Assembly: GCA_963682025.1 (NCBI GenBank)
Contig: OY821519.1
Coordinates: forward strand, 95,569,585-95,633,584
Length of the DNA stretch: 64,000 nt
Source: Cordilura impudica
Lineage: Eukaryota; Arthropoda; Insecta; Diptera; Scathophagidae
Direction: 5' to 3'
Under the pieces are notes generated by a model. It did no database searches. It saw only the letters and a program-made list of their open reading frames with translations, and was not told the DNA's origin. How positions within the stretch are numbered: the first letter of the stretch is position 1; every line of letters starts with the position of its first letter. This document shows positions 35,880 to 45,887 of this stretch, piece by piece. The position numbers and the translations under genes were made by a program.

Positions 35880-36510
35880 TTAAAGACGTTTAGTATGTGG
35901 ATTAGTGAAAAAGGTCCATACGGACTACGTTGGCTGTGGAGCGTACATTGATGAGACAGAAAACTGCATTTGTTGGAACAGTATGCTCAAATAAAACAGT
36001 TGTACCACGTGCCTTCCTGAAAAGTCCTGCGTGTCCAGTATTCACCTCATTGTTTGGCTTCCACGAAGGCGATATATCACTGTGCTCAAATGTTCTAAAG
36101 AAGAATAAAGCGGTAATTTTGCTGTCTACAATGCACTATACTTGCGATGTAGACGCCACTGAAAAAAGGAAGCCCATGGTTATTCTGGATAACAATGCTA
36201 ACTAGTCCGGCATGGATACAATGGATCAGATGCTTGGCTCATATTCTTGCAAACGATCAACAAACCGCTGGACATTTGCAATTTTCTACAATATGGTAGA
36301 TATTGCTGCATTAGCTGCATTTATCATATATAATGAAATTAAGCCGGTAAAAAAAAAATTATAAGCGACGTTCATTTTTGCAATTGCTCACGACACAATT
36401 AACACTGCCTAATTTTGAAGAACGAGCCACCAATATAGCGTATTGCTTTTCTTGCAACAAAGCAGTTTGCGCCGAGCATTCATCATTGCTGCATCGTTGC
36501 AATACCTGAA
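35880..36510 (+). pseudogene. piggyBac-like transposase remnant (C-terminal)
   Basis: C-terminal half of a piggyBac transposase (DDE_Tnp_1_7). Visible: FVGTVCSNKTVVPRAFL, SLFGFHEGD, KNKAVILLSTMHY, KPMVILDNNAN, then a TAG (36203-36205), MDTMDQMLGSYSCKRST, RWTFAIFYNMVDIAALAAF and, after a frameshift in an A-run at ~36350, the Cys-rich end YCFSCNKAVCAEHSSLLHRC and stop. The conserved D-TMDQM motif is intact, but the N-terminal and first catalytic parts are gone and the frame is broken twice. Confidence 0.9.
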
Positions 36511-36906
36511 CATTAGAACTGAAAAATAAGCAAGAAGTATCACAACAAGTGATTTATTTCATTTTCTCACGCATTTAATATTAAAAAAAGCCGAAATTGT
36601 CAAAAAAAAAAAAAAAAATTCTTGTGCCTTTTCATTACTTTATGTAATCTAAAATTAACAATCATAACCATCAAAACACACGCTATCAGAAAAATAATAT
36701 ACAATTTATTATAGGTCCCTGCCGAGTTTTTCACTATTTTAATTATTTTTTTATATTTAATTATATGGCAACGCTCGCACTAAAAGTGCTACCTATGTAT
36801 ATTAGATTACGAAGAAGAAAAAGGAAATAAAGCACTTGAATTTTAGCTCATCAAAGTGGCATGAACGCGTGCGTCTTCATTAAAATATCTTTTGGTGATT
36901 AAGACA
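36511..36906. other. Non-coding, piggyBac 3' flank
   Basis: AT-rich, with a ~17-base A run near 36602. No gene; no piggyBac TTAA terminus could be recognised. Confidence 0.45.
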
Positions 36907-38158
36907 TCACACTAATATTATAAAGAGGTAATGTGTGTTTGTTTGTTTGTTTGTTTGTAGGAGGTAATCTCCGTAACTACTCATCTGATCTTCTTGAAAT
37001 TTTCACAGAGTCTTACTGCGGATATGGGAAGTGCTATAGGCTATAATTTTTTAAATATTTTTGGTCGGCGTGGCACCTCCCACACAAAGTAAATTTTTAA
37101 TATCATATACATATATTGAGTACTATGATAGGGAGAGCTTTGCAAATTTGTCCGAGGTCACCTATTGTTAATATTAGCTACGCCGGAAATGGGCGGGATC
37201 GGATAAGTGGGTGTGGTACCTCCCATACAAGTAATAGTTCAATAATATATATATCGAGTAATGTGATAGAGAGAGCTTTTCAAATTTTCTTAATGTCACC
37301 TATTATTATTGTGAGTAGTCGGATGCAAAATGGGAAGTATCGGACCAATAGGCGTGGCACCTGCCATACAAAGTAAATATAAAAAATGTCATATATCTGG
37401 AGTACTGTAATAGTGAGAGTCTTGGGACTTTGTGTGAGCCCATAACTTATTAATTTGATTAGTTAGACAAAAATGGGCGTGATCCGAGCAGTGGGCGTGG
37501 TACCACCCATACAAAGTAAATATATGATATCATATAACTGGTATGCTAAAAAGGAAGCTTTGACACTTTGCACGAGCCTATCAGATCTTAGTATGAGTAG
37601 TCGAACAAAAAACTGGCGGGTTCACACCAATGGGCGTGGCACTCCCCATGCAAAGTAAAAATGTAATGCCATATTTCTGGAGTACTGTAAAAGAGAGAGG
37701 TTTGTGGCTTTGCGTGAGTCCATAGGTTCTTTGTGTGATTAGTCGAATAAAAAAATGGGCGTGATCGGAGCAGTGGGAGTAGCACCGCCCGTGCAAAGTA
37801 GATATATAATATATAACTGGTGTACTATAAAAGGGAAAGACTCGACATTTTGCATGAGTCCCTCAGATATTGTCCAATAAAAATTTGGCGCGATGGGATT
37901 AGTGGGCGTGGCACCTCCTATGTAAAAAATATAAAGCACTACGAAAGCGACAGTCCTTTGACAAGTTCATTAGTTATCAATGTGATTTGTCGTGGAAAAT
38001 ATATCGCCAAAATCAAAAATCGCCAAACCCAAAAATCGCGAAAAATAAAAATCGCCCAAAAAACAAAAATCTTCAAAATCAAAAATGGGAAAAATCAAAA
38101 ATCGCTAAAAAGAAAAATTGCCAAATCATATTCTAAGTTCAAGGCCAATAGTTAAGTG
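36907..38158 (+). mobile_element. Helitron-like element with internal minisatellite, copy 1
   Basis: Begins TCACACTAATATTATAAAGA, then GTTTGTTTGTTTGTTTGTAG and GGTAATCTCCGTAACTACTC, the leader typical of many insect non-autonomous Helitrons (5' TC). From ~37065 to 37945 it has about eight degenerate tandem units of ~115 bp with GGGCGTGGCACCTCCCATAC and ATATATCGAGTACT-like segments. A second simple array follows at 38000-38130 built on AAAATCGCCAAAATC. The 3' end is uncertain. Short frames inside are repeat-derived. Confidence 0.65.
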
Positions 38159-38315
38159 TTGCCAGATCTAATGTGGATAATCCATCTTCTTCTCATGGGC
38201 AGCTACATGTACCTCGCTCCAGGGTAGGAACGCCGAAAAATCTGATAATTGTTGTACCGAATGAAAAAACAAAAAACATTGCATATCAGCATCAGCAAGC
38301 ATTGAAATAAAAAAG

Positions 38316-39533
38316 TCTATACTAATATTCTATACTAACATAATAAAGAGGTAATATTTGTTTGTTTGTTTGTTTGTAGGGGGTAATCTCCGTAACTACT
38401 CATCTGATATTCCTGAAATTTTCACATAGTCTTACTGCGGATATGGGATTGCTACAGACTTTAATTATACCCTATACCACTATGTGGTTTGGGTATAATG
38501 ACTTTGTGCTGCTGTTTGTAACAACCAAAAATATTTGACCTAGACCCATCTTTAATTATACCGATCGAATCAGAATCACTTTCTGAGTTGATTTAACAAT
38601 ATCCGTCCGTCCGTCCGTCCGTCTGTGTGTCCATGTAAACCTATTAATCAAACTGCAGGTCGCAAATATGAATATATTTTGATGAAATTTGGTATATAAG
38701 CTTTTATCGGCCATGGGATGAACGCTATTGAAATTGGTGAGAATCGGTCCATGTTCAGACCTAGCCCCCATACAAATTACCCCTATGAAATCGACATAAA
38801 TTGCCATAAGATCCAAATTGTCATATAGATCTTAATCAAATTGGGTTTGTATGCGTTCATTACATCCATCCATGAGTAGTCCAAAAATGATCCCTTTGGC
38901 GCCATATAGAGCTGCTTCCCGATCTTCATTTAAATCTATTAAAAAACAAAAATATTGCACTGATTCTTCTCAAATTTTGTTTGTATATATTTTTGCAAAA
39001 TACAAGAGACTTTACCAAATATGATCAGGATCGGTCCATTTTTGGACCTAGTCCCCATATGGATATGAACTTTTTCATATCTGCAGCCAAAAAAATTAAT
39101 AAAAATCCCACTCAAATTTGGTTTTTGCTTATTTTGTATGTCCAGTTAGTTGGGCCTAAGAGATAGGGTTTCTAAACGCATGGTATAGGGTATCATATAG
39201 TCGGTCTAGACCGACTATAATTTTCTTACTTGTTTTTTAAATACTTTTAGTGGTCGTGGCACCTCCCATACAAAGTAAATTTTTAATATCATATATTTTA
39301 AGTACTATGATAGAGAAAGCTTTGCAAATTTGTTTCAAGTCATCTATTATTAACGTGAGTAGTCAGACAAAAAAATGGGCGGGATTAGACAAGTGCGCGT
39401 GGTACCCCCACACAAACTTAATAGTAAATGTGATATATCGGAATTACTGTATTAGTGAAAGCCCTTTCATAACGATTCGGAAAGAGGGAGGGGGAGGTGG
39501 AGGGTGTAGCGAAGCACACCGGGTTACATCTAT
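38316..39533 (+). mobile_element. Helitron-like element, copy 2 (interrupted by mini-me)
   Basis: Starts TCTATACTAATATTCTATAC (a doubled TC start at 38316 and 38329) with the same GTTTG tract and leader as copy 1. It is split by a mini-me element at 38465-39233, continues with two minisatellite-like units (39240-39430) and ends with a 3' hairpin GGTGT-AGCGAAGC-ACACC (39503-39520) followed by GGGTTACATCTAT. Helitrons usually end in a hairpin plus CTRR; CTAT is close but not exact. Confidence 0.65.
38465..39233 (+). repeat. mini-me/Helentron-like element (copy b)
   Basis: Intact-looking: ATTATACCCTATACCACTAT start, GTCCGTCCGTCCGTCCGTCT at ~38604, palindrome GTCGGTCTAGACCGAC at ~39209 and CTTACTTGTT end. 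It interrupts the Helitron-like element without visible target duplication, as expected for Helitron-type insertion. Confidence 0.86.
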
Positions 39534-40770
39534 TTATCAATGAAGTAGCCGTTATTCTTTAAAATAGAGCAATAATTCTCAAAATTGTGCAAATAAGAAT
39601 ACTGTACAATTTGGGATATTAATTATATGTACGTCCAAAAATTGGCCATTAGCCAATAGCAGAACTTTTAAATATTGGAAATTTATCTATACCAAAATCA
39701 AATAAAATTTCTTCCAAATCATATTTTGTAATTATATTCTTATATTTTCCCAATTGATGTTTTAGCCCAAGATGGACATATTTATCAGGAGATACTGTGT
39801 GCTCTTTGCATTGCAGCTTTTTGCTCATTGCCCATTATGATTTTGGCCCCATTTGACATCCTGTCACTACGTTAAGAAAACTATTGAGTGGTACTAGAAC
39901 AATAACGTGGTTTTTGTACCAATGGAGGATAATCATCCAAACTGTCTGGAGTTGGGCTCTTGTGAAAAGAGAGTAAAAAGTGTTCCAAAAAGCGTTTCAA
40001 AATATGGACGATTTTTAACGGAGATGAATTACCTACCTCCCTAATGGAAGGGTTTCCGGAAAGTGTCCATAAGTTCATAAGTACAACTATAATAAAAATT
40101 ATATTTTTGTAAGCTTTAATACAATTCCAATTAAATTAAATATATCAAAATTCCGGTTCAACGTCTTATTATTACATTTTATGTATGTTAAATTATTTTC
40201 GATCTCAGTCCTTACAAATGTAATAACAAACCTATATGTACCCTCTGCGCGCTGGTGAGGAGTGTATAAAAAGTATTTCAACCATATGCCATATTGAATA
40301 TAAAATAATTACTGATTTAGGAGTAGTCACGTTATTTATTAAATTATACTAATTATTATTAAATTTGACATACAGTATTTCACGGATAAATGCGTTCATG
40401 GAAAATGCTAAAATTTGGAAGCTTTAACAGTTTTCTCTCTTAGCTGCGCCTACAATTCAGTTATGGAAAATGTAATTCAAATGAATATACTACTTATACT
40501 ACAAGTCAATAAGAGGTCATCAAATTAGTACATATTAAAATAGTTTGACTAAAAAATAAAAAATATTTTAAGACATAATATTATGTTAAGACATAGAGAA
40601 AAATAAAATTCTTAAAAAGTTACAAACAAAACAAATAAAAAAATTAAAATGCAAGACAACAAATTGCAATTACTGTGTATTTTTATAAAAAATTCATATT
40701 AGCTACTTTTTAACAAAAAAAAGTCAATTATTTTCATATGCATGAAGCTTCCTAATTTCTTTTTCAAAAA
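39534..40770. other. Intergenic, no gene seen
   Basis: AT-rich. Around 40200-40270 there is a diverged terminal piece of the long mini-me family (TATGTACCCTCTGCGCGCTGG). Nothing else recognised. Confidence 0.5.
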
Positions 40771-40898
40771 CTACTAGAAGATCCCAGCCCCTGAAATTCG
40801 AGTGCAAATTTTTTTTTTTTTTCATTTAATAAATTATTTTATAAGACCCTAAGGTATGTTAATCAAGTTTAGCCAATTCACAATTCTTTTTATTGTCG
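40771..40898. repeat. Inverted copy of 1-141
   Basis: CTACTAGAAGATCCCAGCCCC ends the similarity on the left and GCCAATTCACAATT lies near the right end. It is the reverse complement of the window's first 141 bases. Confidence 0.7.
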
Positions 40899-40914
40899 TG
40901 ATGGTAATACAAAA

Positions 40915-41240
40915 CGCTTATGTAAAGTTGATTGTGCACGCATAACTTTCCTCAATCTGTACGTTAACTTTCGTGCTGCATAATGTAAAGTTGATTGTGT
41001 ACGCTTAACTTTCCACAAACTCAACGAATTTGATCCACTGAGTGTTCCTATACTTATGTCAACAGTCTATGTTAATTAGAACTCTAGTTATAGAGGTTTG
41101 AGTGGAAAATATTGAAAAAATCTTGAAAAAATTTAATGTAAAGTTGATTGTGCACGTATAACTTTCCTCAAACTCAACGAATTTAAGAAGTTAATAGCTC
41201 GAAAGAAAGAGCTTGATCCACTGAGTGTTCTGAGAGTGAA
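40915..41240. repeat. Threefold repeat TGTAAAGTTGATTGTGCACG
   Basis: Three copies of a ~45-bp block (from about 40919, 40982 and 41130) of the form TGTAAAGTTGATTGTGCACG + cATAACTTTCCTCAAACTC. The last two are followed by AACGAATTT, and GATCCACTGAGTGTTC also recurs (41032 and 41213). Not a CRISPR-like array; spacing is irregular. Function unknown. Confidence 0.6.
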
Positions 41241-41559
41241 ACGATCAAGATCCATTCATTAGAAGAGGAACTATGAGAATTCGAATTACTTGAGTGAATC
41301 TGTCCCATAAGAAATGCACACGGAATAATCATATCATCATTTTAATGATTGATGACATATCTGTATCTAAATACCTTTCATTAAAAGGAAATGAAGGAAA
41401 TCGGCCGGATAGAACGGCCAGACGGACTGACTTTAGTTTTCGTTAATTTTTTTAAAATATATAAGATTCTTCCATTTCATCCAATTCATACATAAATTTA
41501 TTTTCTGGCATGAATGTGTTTCAAAGAACATGCATTAACTTCAAAACATTCAGTACAGA

Positions 41560-42117
41560 CTAAGCTTTTTTGAGATCTACATTTTCTTCTTCTGTCAGCC
41601 CTTCGCCCTGAATAACAACTGCGATAATTTTTTCATCAGTTAACGGACCACAACAGGGTAAATCGTCATCAAAGCTTAAAAATTTTCATATTGTTATGAA
41701 TATTCATAACTCTTCCATTCTTGCACTATTTCAATGAATTCCTTTCGTGACTCGCTTCAAATTTCAGAGCCGTTATCAATATACAACTAAAAAATATAAC
41801 ATAAAAGAGACACTACCTCTTTGAAATAATTTTGAATGCGACTTAGTTTTACCAGCCACCAAGCTCGCTTCATTAAAGTGTAATAGGTTTTTTAAATTCC
41901 TCAACAGTTTACACTGTCAGGCTGTCAAAAGTGTAATAGGTTTTTTAAATTCCTCAATAGTTTTCCCTGTTTCGTCGCTGTTAATTTCCTTCGAATGATA
42001 TGTTGATGATACGCTTTAGATAATCGGCTTGCTTATGAAGTGCAGAGTTATCGATAAATAGGATAACGTTGCGATTTTTCGAGCCATTTATTCATTGAAC
42101 AAAAACATTCTTGTAAT
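41560..42117 (-). pseudogene. pogo/Tigger-type transposase remnant
   Basis: Minus-strand fragments of a Tc1/mariner-superfamily pogo/Tigger (DDE_1) transposase. NRNVILFIDNSALHKQ (about 42085-42035) matches the LLLxDNxxxH motif with its catalytic Asp. Further down are a KRAWWLVKLSRIQNYFKE-like segment (~41870-41815) and DDLPCCGPLTDEKIIAVV (~41665-41610) at the C-terminal end. Frameshifts and a ~50-bp direct repeat (GTGTAATAGGTTTTTTAAAT twice) break it. The Transib at 42123 interrupts it on its N-terminal side. Confidence 0.72.
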
Positions 42118-42122
42118 CGCCG

Positions 42123-44045
42123 CACAGTGGACGATTTTGCCAATCTAGGACTTAATTCAATTGCAGCCGAAGTTTAAGAGATATTGTACTGAAATTTGGT
42201 ACATAGGCTCCAATGATGACTGCGGATGTTCAAACCTCCCATGTTAACCCCCTTTTATAGTTTCAATGGTAAAAAGGCGTTTTTTAAACTATGTATAGCT
42301 TGAGTTATAAACGTAATTTTATTTACTGAAGAAATATTGGCGTAGCATAGGGGGCTGTTTTGGGGATGAAAAGCCCTCCCAAAAAAAAAAATTTTAATTA
42401 AAATTAATTTAAAAAAATTAATTAAAAATAATTAAATTAATTTCAGCACATACTTCTGTCACAGTAATATTATCAGGATAGCACAACAATTTTGAGTGCT
42501 TTACAATGTCATAATATGGATGTAATTTAGGACTGCAGTGCTCTGTGTGCTGTTGTGTTGCGAGGTATTGTTACTTTGACATGTTTGCGTCTATTGTCAT
42601 GTCCAGTGCTTTATCAGCTGAAAAGCGCTTTGTTTCCACATCACTTGGTCTGGCCTTTTTTTTTATAGATGTACGTATTGAAAAGGAAACATTTGCTAAT
42701 TCCGTGACAAGAGCATCTGAGTCATTTTTTCCGCATGATCGAACTTTCAATTCAGTTGTCATAAACAAATGATTTGCAGCTACATTAGATATTGTAAGTT
42801 CTTTACACTTTCGTTTTATTATTTTCAGAAGAGATTCTGCGAAACCTTTTTCTTTTCTTCCGCAATTGGAACTTGATGGCGCAACATCAATAACGAACTA
42901 TGTAGCATTAATTTTTGTTTTAAGCCAAACGGAAATATCATGCATAAATCTGGGCTTCTCTCATCGAGATTTATTCCACCTGACTTCAAAATCGTAGCAA
43001 AGCATTTGTAAACATACTTTCGACTTTTCCCAGTCCACATATCTTCCAAGACCTGTTAAAACGTATTTTTGGACTTCTTCAAACCTTTGGAGTTTAATGT
43101 TTCTCAACTTTTAACAATTCCTCCCGCGATATTACAGACATTGTAAAAATAGATGCTTTTGGGCAAAATATGAGCAAGATTTTACTTTTTGGAATCAATA
43201 ATGGAAATGTAATCGATGACCTCCTTTGTATTGCCAACGTAGAATCTGGTAGAATTTGTAAGTTTGAGTTTATGAAAAGTTTAAGTTTAAATTCCTTACT
43301 TTTTATGTTGATTATAAAGCAAATTAAATAATTACTCCAGTAAAAATATTAAAAAGCGTTATTGCAATTCTTCGACTTTAACTATTGAAGTTTACGATAA
43401 AAAAAAACGTTTTAGGAACAAAAAATCACGCATGACACACTTTTAATCACTTTGAATTTTGTAACTAATGCAAGCTGTCAAATTTGGTTTTGCATGCATT
43501 TTAAAAGCACATGTTTGGGAGCTGTTATCGCTGTAATGATATATTTTCATTCTATTTTGTACTTATTTTCCTAACAATCGGATATTTTGCTAACATCTAA
43601 AAATATTATCGAATTTGAAGCATATACAATATTTTTTTTAATTAGTCCCAGTTTACACATGAAATTTTTCTTTCTGAAATTGTTTGAAATTCTCTTTTAA
43701 ACTTTCATCCGTGTCTACACACTTAAATTTTTGTATTGAAATTCAAGATTTGTTTATCATTTTATCTATTTATTTTATCATTTTATTTCATTAAAATTAA
43801 CTTTATTTCAATTTATTATCTTTCTTAACACAAACAAAACATAAAAATGAAAGAAAACGTAAAATAACTTCACTTTGACAATTGCGAAGCAAGAAACAAA
43901 AGAGAATTTCAGAGTACATGAAAATATGTATCCCCTGCCATTCTTCTCTGCCGACTCACCTATAAACTCAAGACTTTCAGCAAGAAAACTTTCATGTATA
44001 AACCGGCACTAAAATCCTCCTAGATTGGCAAAATCGTCAACTGTA
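42123..44045 (-). mobile_element. Internally deleted Transib element
   Basis: Left end CACAGTGGACGATTTTGCCA (heptamer CACAGTG), right end TGGCAAAATCGTCAACTGTA (degenerate complement). A perfect 5-bp CGCCG target duplication flanks it (42118-42122, 44046-44050), matching the GC-rich CGNCG preference of Transib. The interior keeps only an N-terminal part of the transposase frame on the minus strand (about 43050-42440); the catalytic core is deleted. Confidence 0.85.
42440..43060 (-). pseudogene. Transib transposase N-terminal remnant
   Basis: Read on the minus strand in two frames: an upstream block ending QVPIAEEKKKVSQNLF (42825-43049, unrecognised) and MTTELKVRSCGKNDSDALVT ... ADKALDMTIDANMSK, continued past a frame change as HPYYDIVKHSKLLCYPDN and ITVTEVCAEI. 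The last blocks align with the other copy's ALFLDLKLTK, FPEYRDLVSAKKECLPS and SVEIKLQ, which identifies it as Transib. It ends there, before any catalytic residue. Confidence 0.72.
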
Positions 44046-44959
44046 CGCCGCACAGTGGACCATATTTTGAGAAGGCGGCCAAAAATCATTTTTTTGTTGT
44101 TAGCGATTTTAAAGTTATGTTATTCATTTGAAAGTAAATACTAGTAAACCTCGGGAGCCAAAAAATTGCGACTCTATCTCAACTATATCACAGCGAACAG
44201 GGTCTTCGAAAATGGGCTTTCTCAGTATTTTGCTAAAATTAAAAATTTCTTGGTAATTTTTTATTTTTGAATGACTGTAACTTTTTTGATTTAAAAGATT
44301 TTGAAGTGAAATAAATTTTGTATAATTTTGTGGCTTCCATACTATTAATGTTAAAAATGTAAAATCACCGAGTCATTCCGAAATTAAAAAAAAAAAAAAA
44401 TTTTAAAAAAGGTCAAAATTTTCCGAAAATCTCCTACTTAATAGAGCATAACTCCTGCCAGTCAAAAGCACTCTTCTATAGCCCGAACCCTCCCCTATAC
44501 TCCTATATCCCATTATACACCCGCCAGTTTCCGCCCGTGTGCACCAGAACAATTTTTCTGACCCAAGGTTAGATATTTTCAGCAAAATTTATGAATACAA
44601 AAGTTGTCCACTATGTGGTTAGCATATATTAAGTTTGAGGTGATGTTTGTAACTGCCAAAAATATTGGACCTTTATCCATCTTTTATTATACGGATCGAC
44701 TCAAAAACACTTTCTGAGTCGATTAAACGATGTCCGTCCGTCCGTCTGAGTGTTATGAATACAAAAGTTGGTCGTACCGGTGCACCGCGGTGTATTTTTT
44801 TGCGTGTCAGTAGAGTTGTCAGGAGTTGTTATATACTTATAAAAAAGGGTTGAGATATAATGCACTTAATTGTTACAGGTACATTTACATAGGTATATTT
44901 TAAAAACATTAATAGTCTGTATTAGAGTTATATAGTTTAAATACCTGACAAAATGGGAA

Positions 44960-45850
44960 ACAATTTAAATAACAGGTAAATGGTAAAAAAAAACTATTAC
45001 GGCATAGCCCTTTAAGATATGAGCAGGTAAAAGTGGTAATAAAAGATAAAAATTTGTAAATGGTAAAAAAAACTACTGCGACATAGCCCTTTAAGATATG
45101 AGCAGGTATGCTTCACTTTTTAAAAGGGGTTAGGGTGTGGGTTTTTTATGCTTCTAAAAGTGGTAATAAAAGATAAAAATTTGTAAATGGTAAAAAAACT
45201 ATTGCGACATAGCCCTTTAAGATATGAGCAGGTATGCTTCACTTTTTAAAAGGGGTTAGGGTGTGGGTTTTTTATGCTTCTAAAAGTGGTAATAAAAGAT
45301 AAAAATTTGTAAATGGTAAAAAAAACTATTGCGACATAGCCCTTTAAGATATGAGCAGGTAAAAGTGGTAATAAAAGATAAAAATTTGTAAATGGTAAAA
45401 AAAAAACTATTGCGACATAGCCCTTTAAGATATGAGCAGGTATGCTTCACTTTTTAAAAGGGGTTAGGGTGTGGGTTTTTTATGCTTCTAAAAGTGGTAA
45501 TAAAAGATCAAAATTTGTAAATGGTAAAAAAAACTATTGCGACATAGCCCTTTAAGATATGAGCAGGTATGCTTCACTTTTTAAAAGGGGTTAGGGTGTG
45601 GGTTTTTTATGCTTCTAAAAGTGGTAATAAAAGATAAAAATTTGTAAATGGTAAAAAAAAAACTATTGCGACATAGCCCTTTAAGATATGAGCAGGTAAA
45701 ACTGGTAATAAAAGATAAAAATTTGTAAATGGTAAAAAAAAATTATTGCGACATAGCTCTTTAAGATATGAGCAGGTATGCTTCACTTTTTAAAAGGGGT
45801 TAGGGTGTGGGTTTTTTATGCTTCTAAAAGTGGTAATAAAAGATAAAAAA
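44960..45850 (+). repeat. Minisatellite with short-long-long higher-order order
   Basis: Eight tandem units anchored on CATAGCCCTTTAAGATATGA (about 45003, 45071, 45207, 45335, 45417, 45543, 45672, 45746). Short units (~72 bp) run directly into AAAAGTGGTAATAAAAGATA. Long units (~127 bp) insert a segment containing GGGGTTAGGGTGTGGG. The order is S-L-L-S-L-L-S-L, i.e. a ~330-bp higher-order repeat. It lies inside the Transib, ending ~40 bp before the transposase frame. Confidence 0.9.
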
Positions 45851-45887
45851 TTTTATTTTACATAATTGCAAGAAAGAGTATTTATAA

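Noticed and set aside
37581..37796. Minus-strand His/Cys-containing frames in the Helitron-like array
   Set aside because: They repeat with the minisatellite period and match no protein family.
37065..37945. CRISPR array
   Set aside because: Units are degenerate full-length tandem repeats without identical repeats and unique spacers, in a eukaryotic genome.
44960..45850. Telomere-like GGGTTAGGG repeats
   Set aside because: The motif occurs once per long unit inside a complex 127-bp minisatellite, and flies do not use this telomere repeat.
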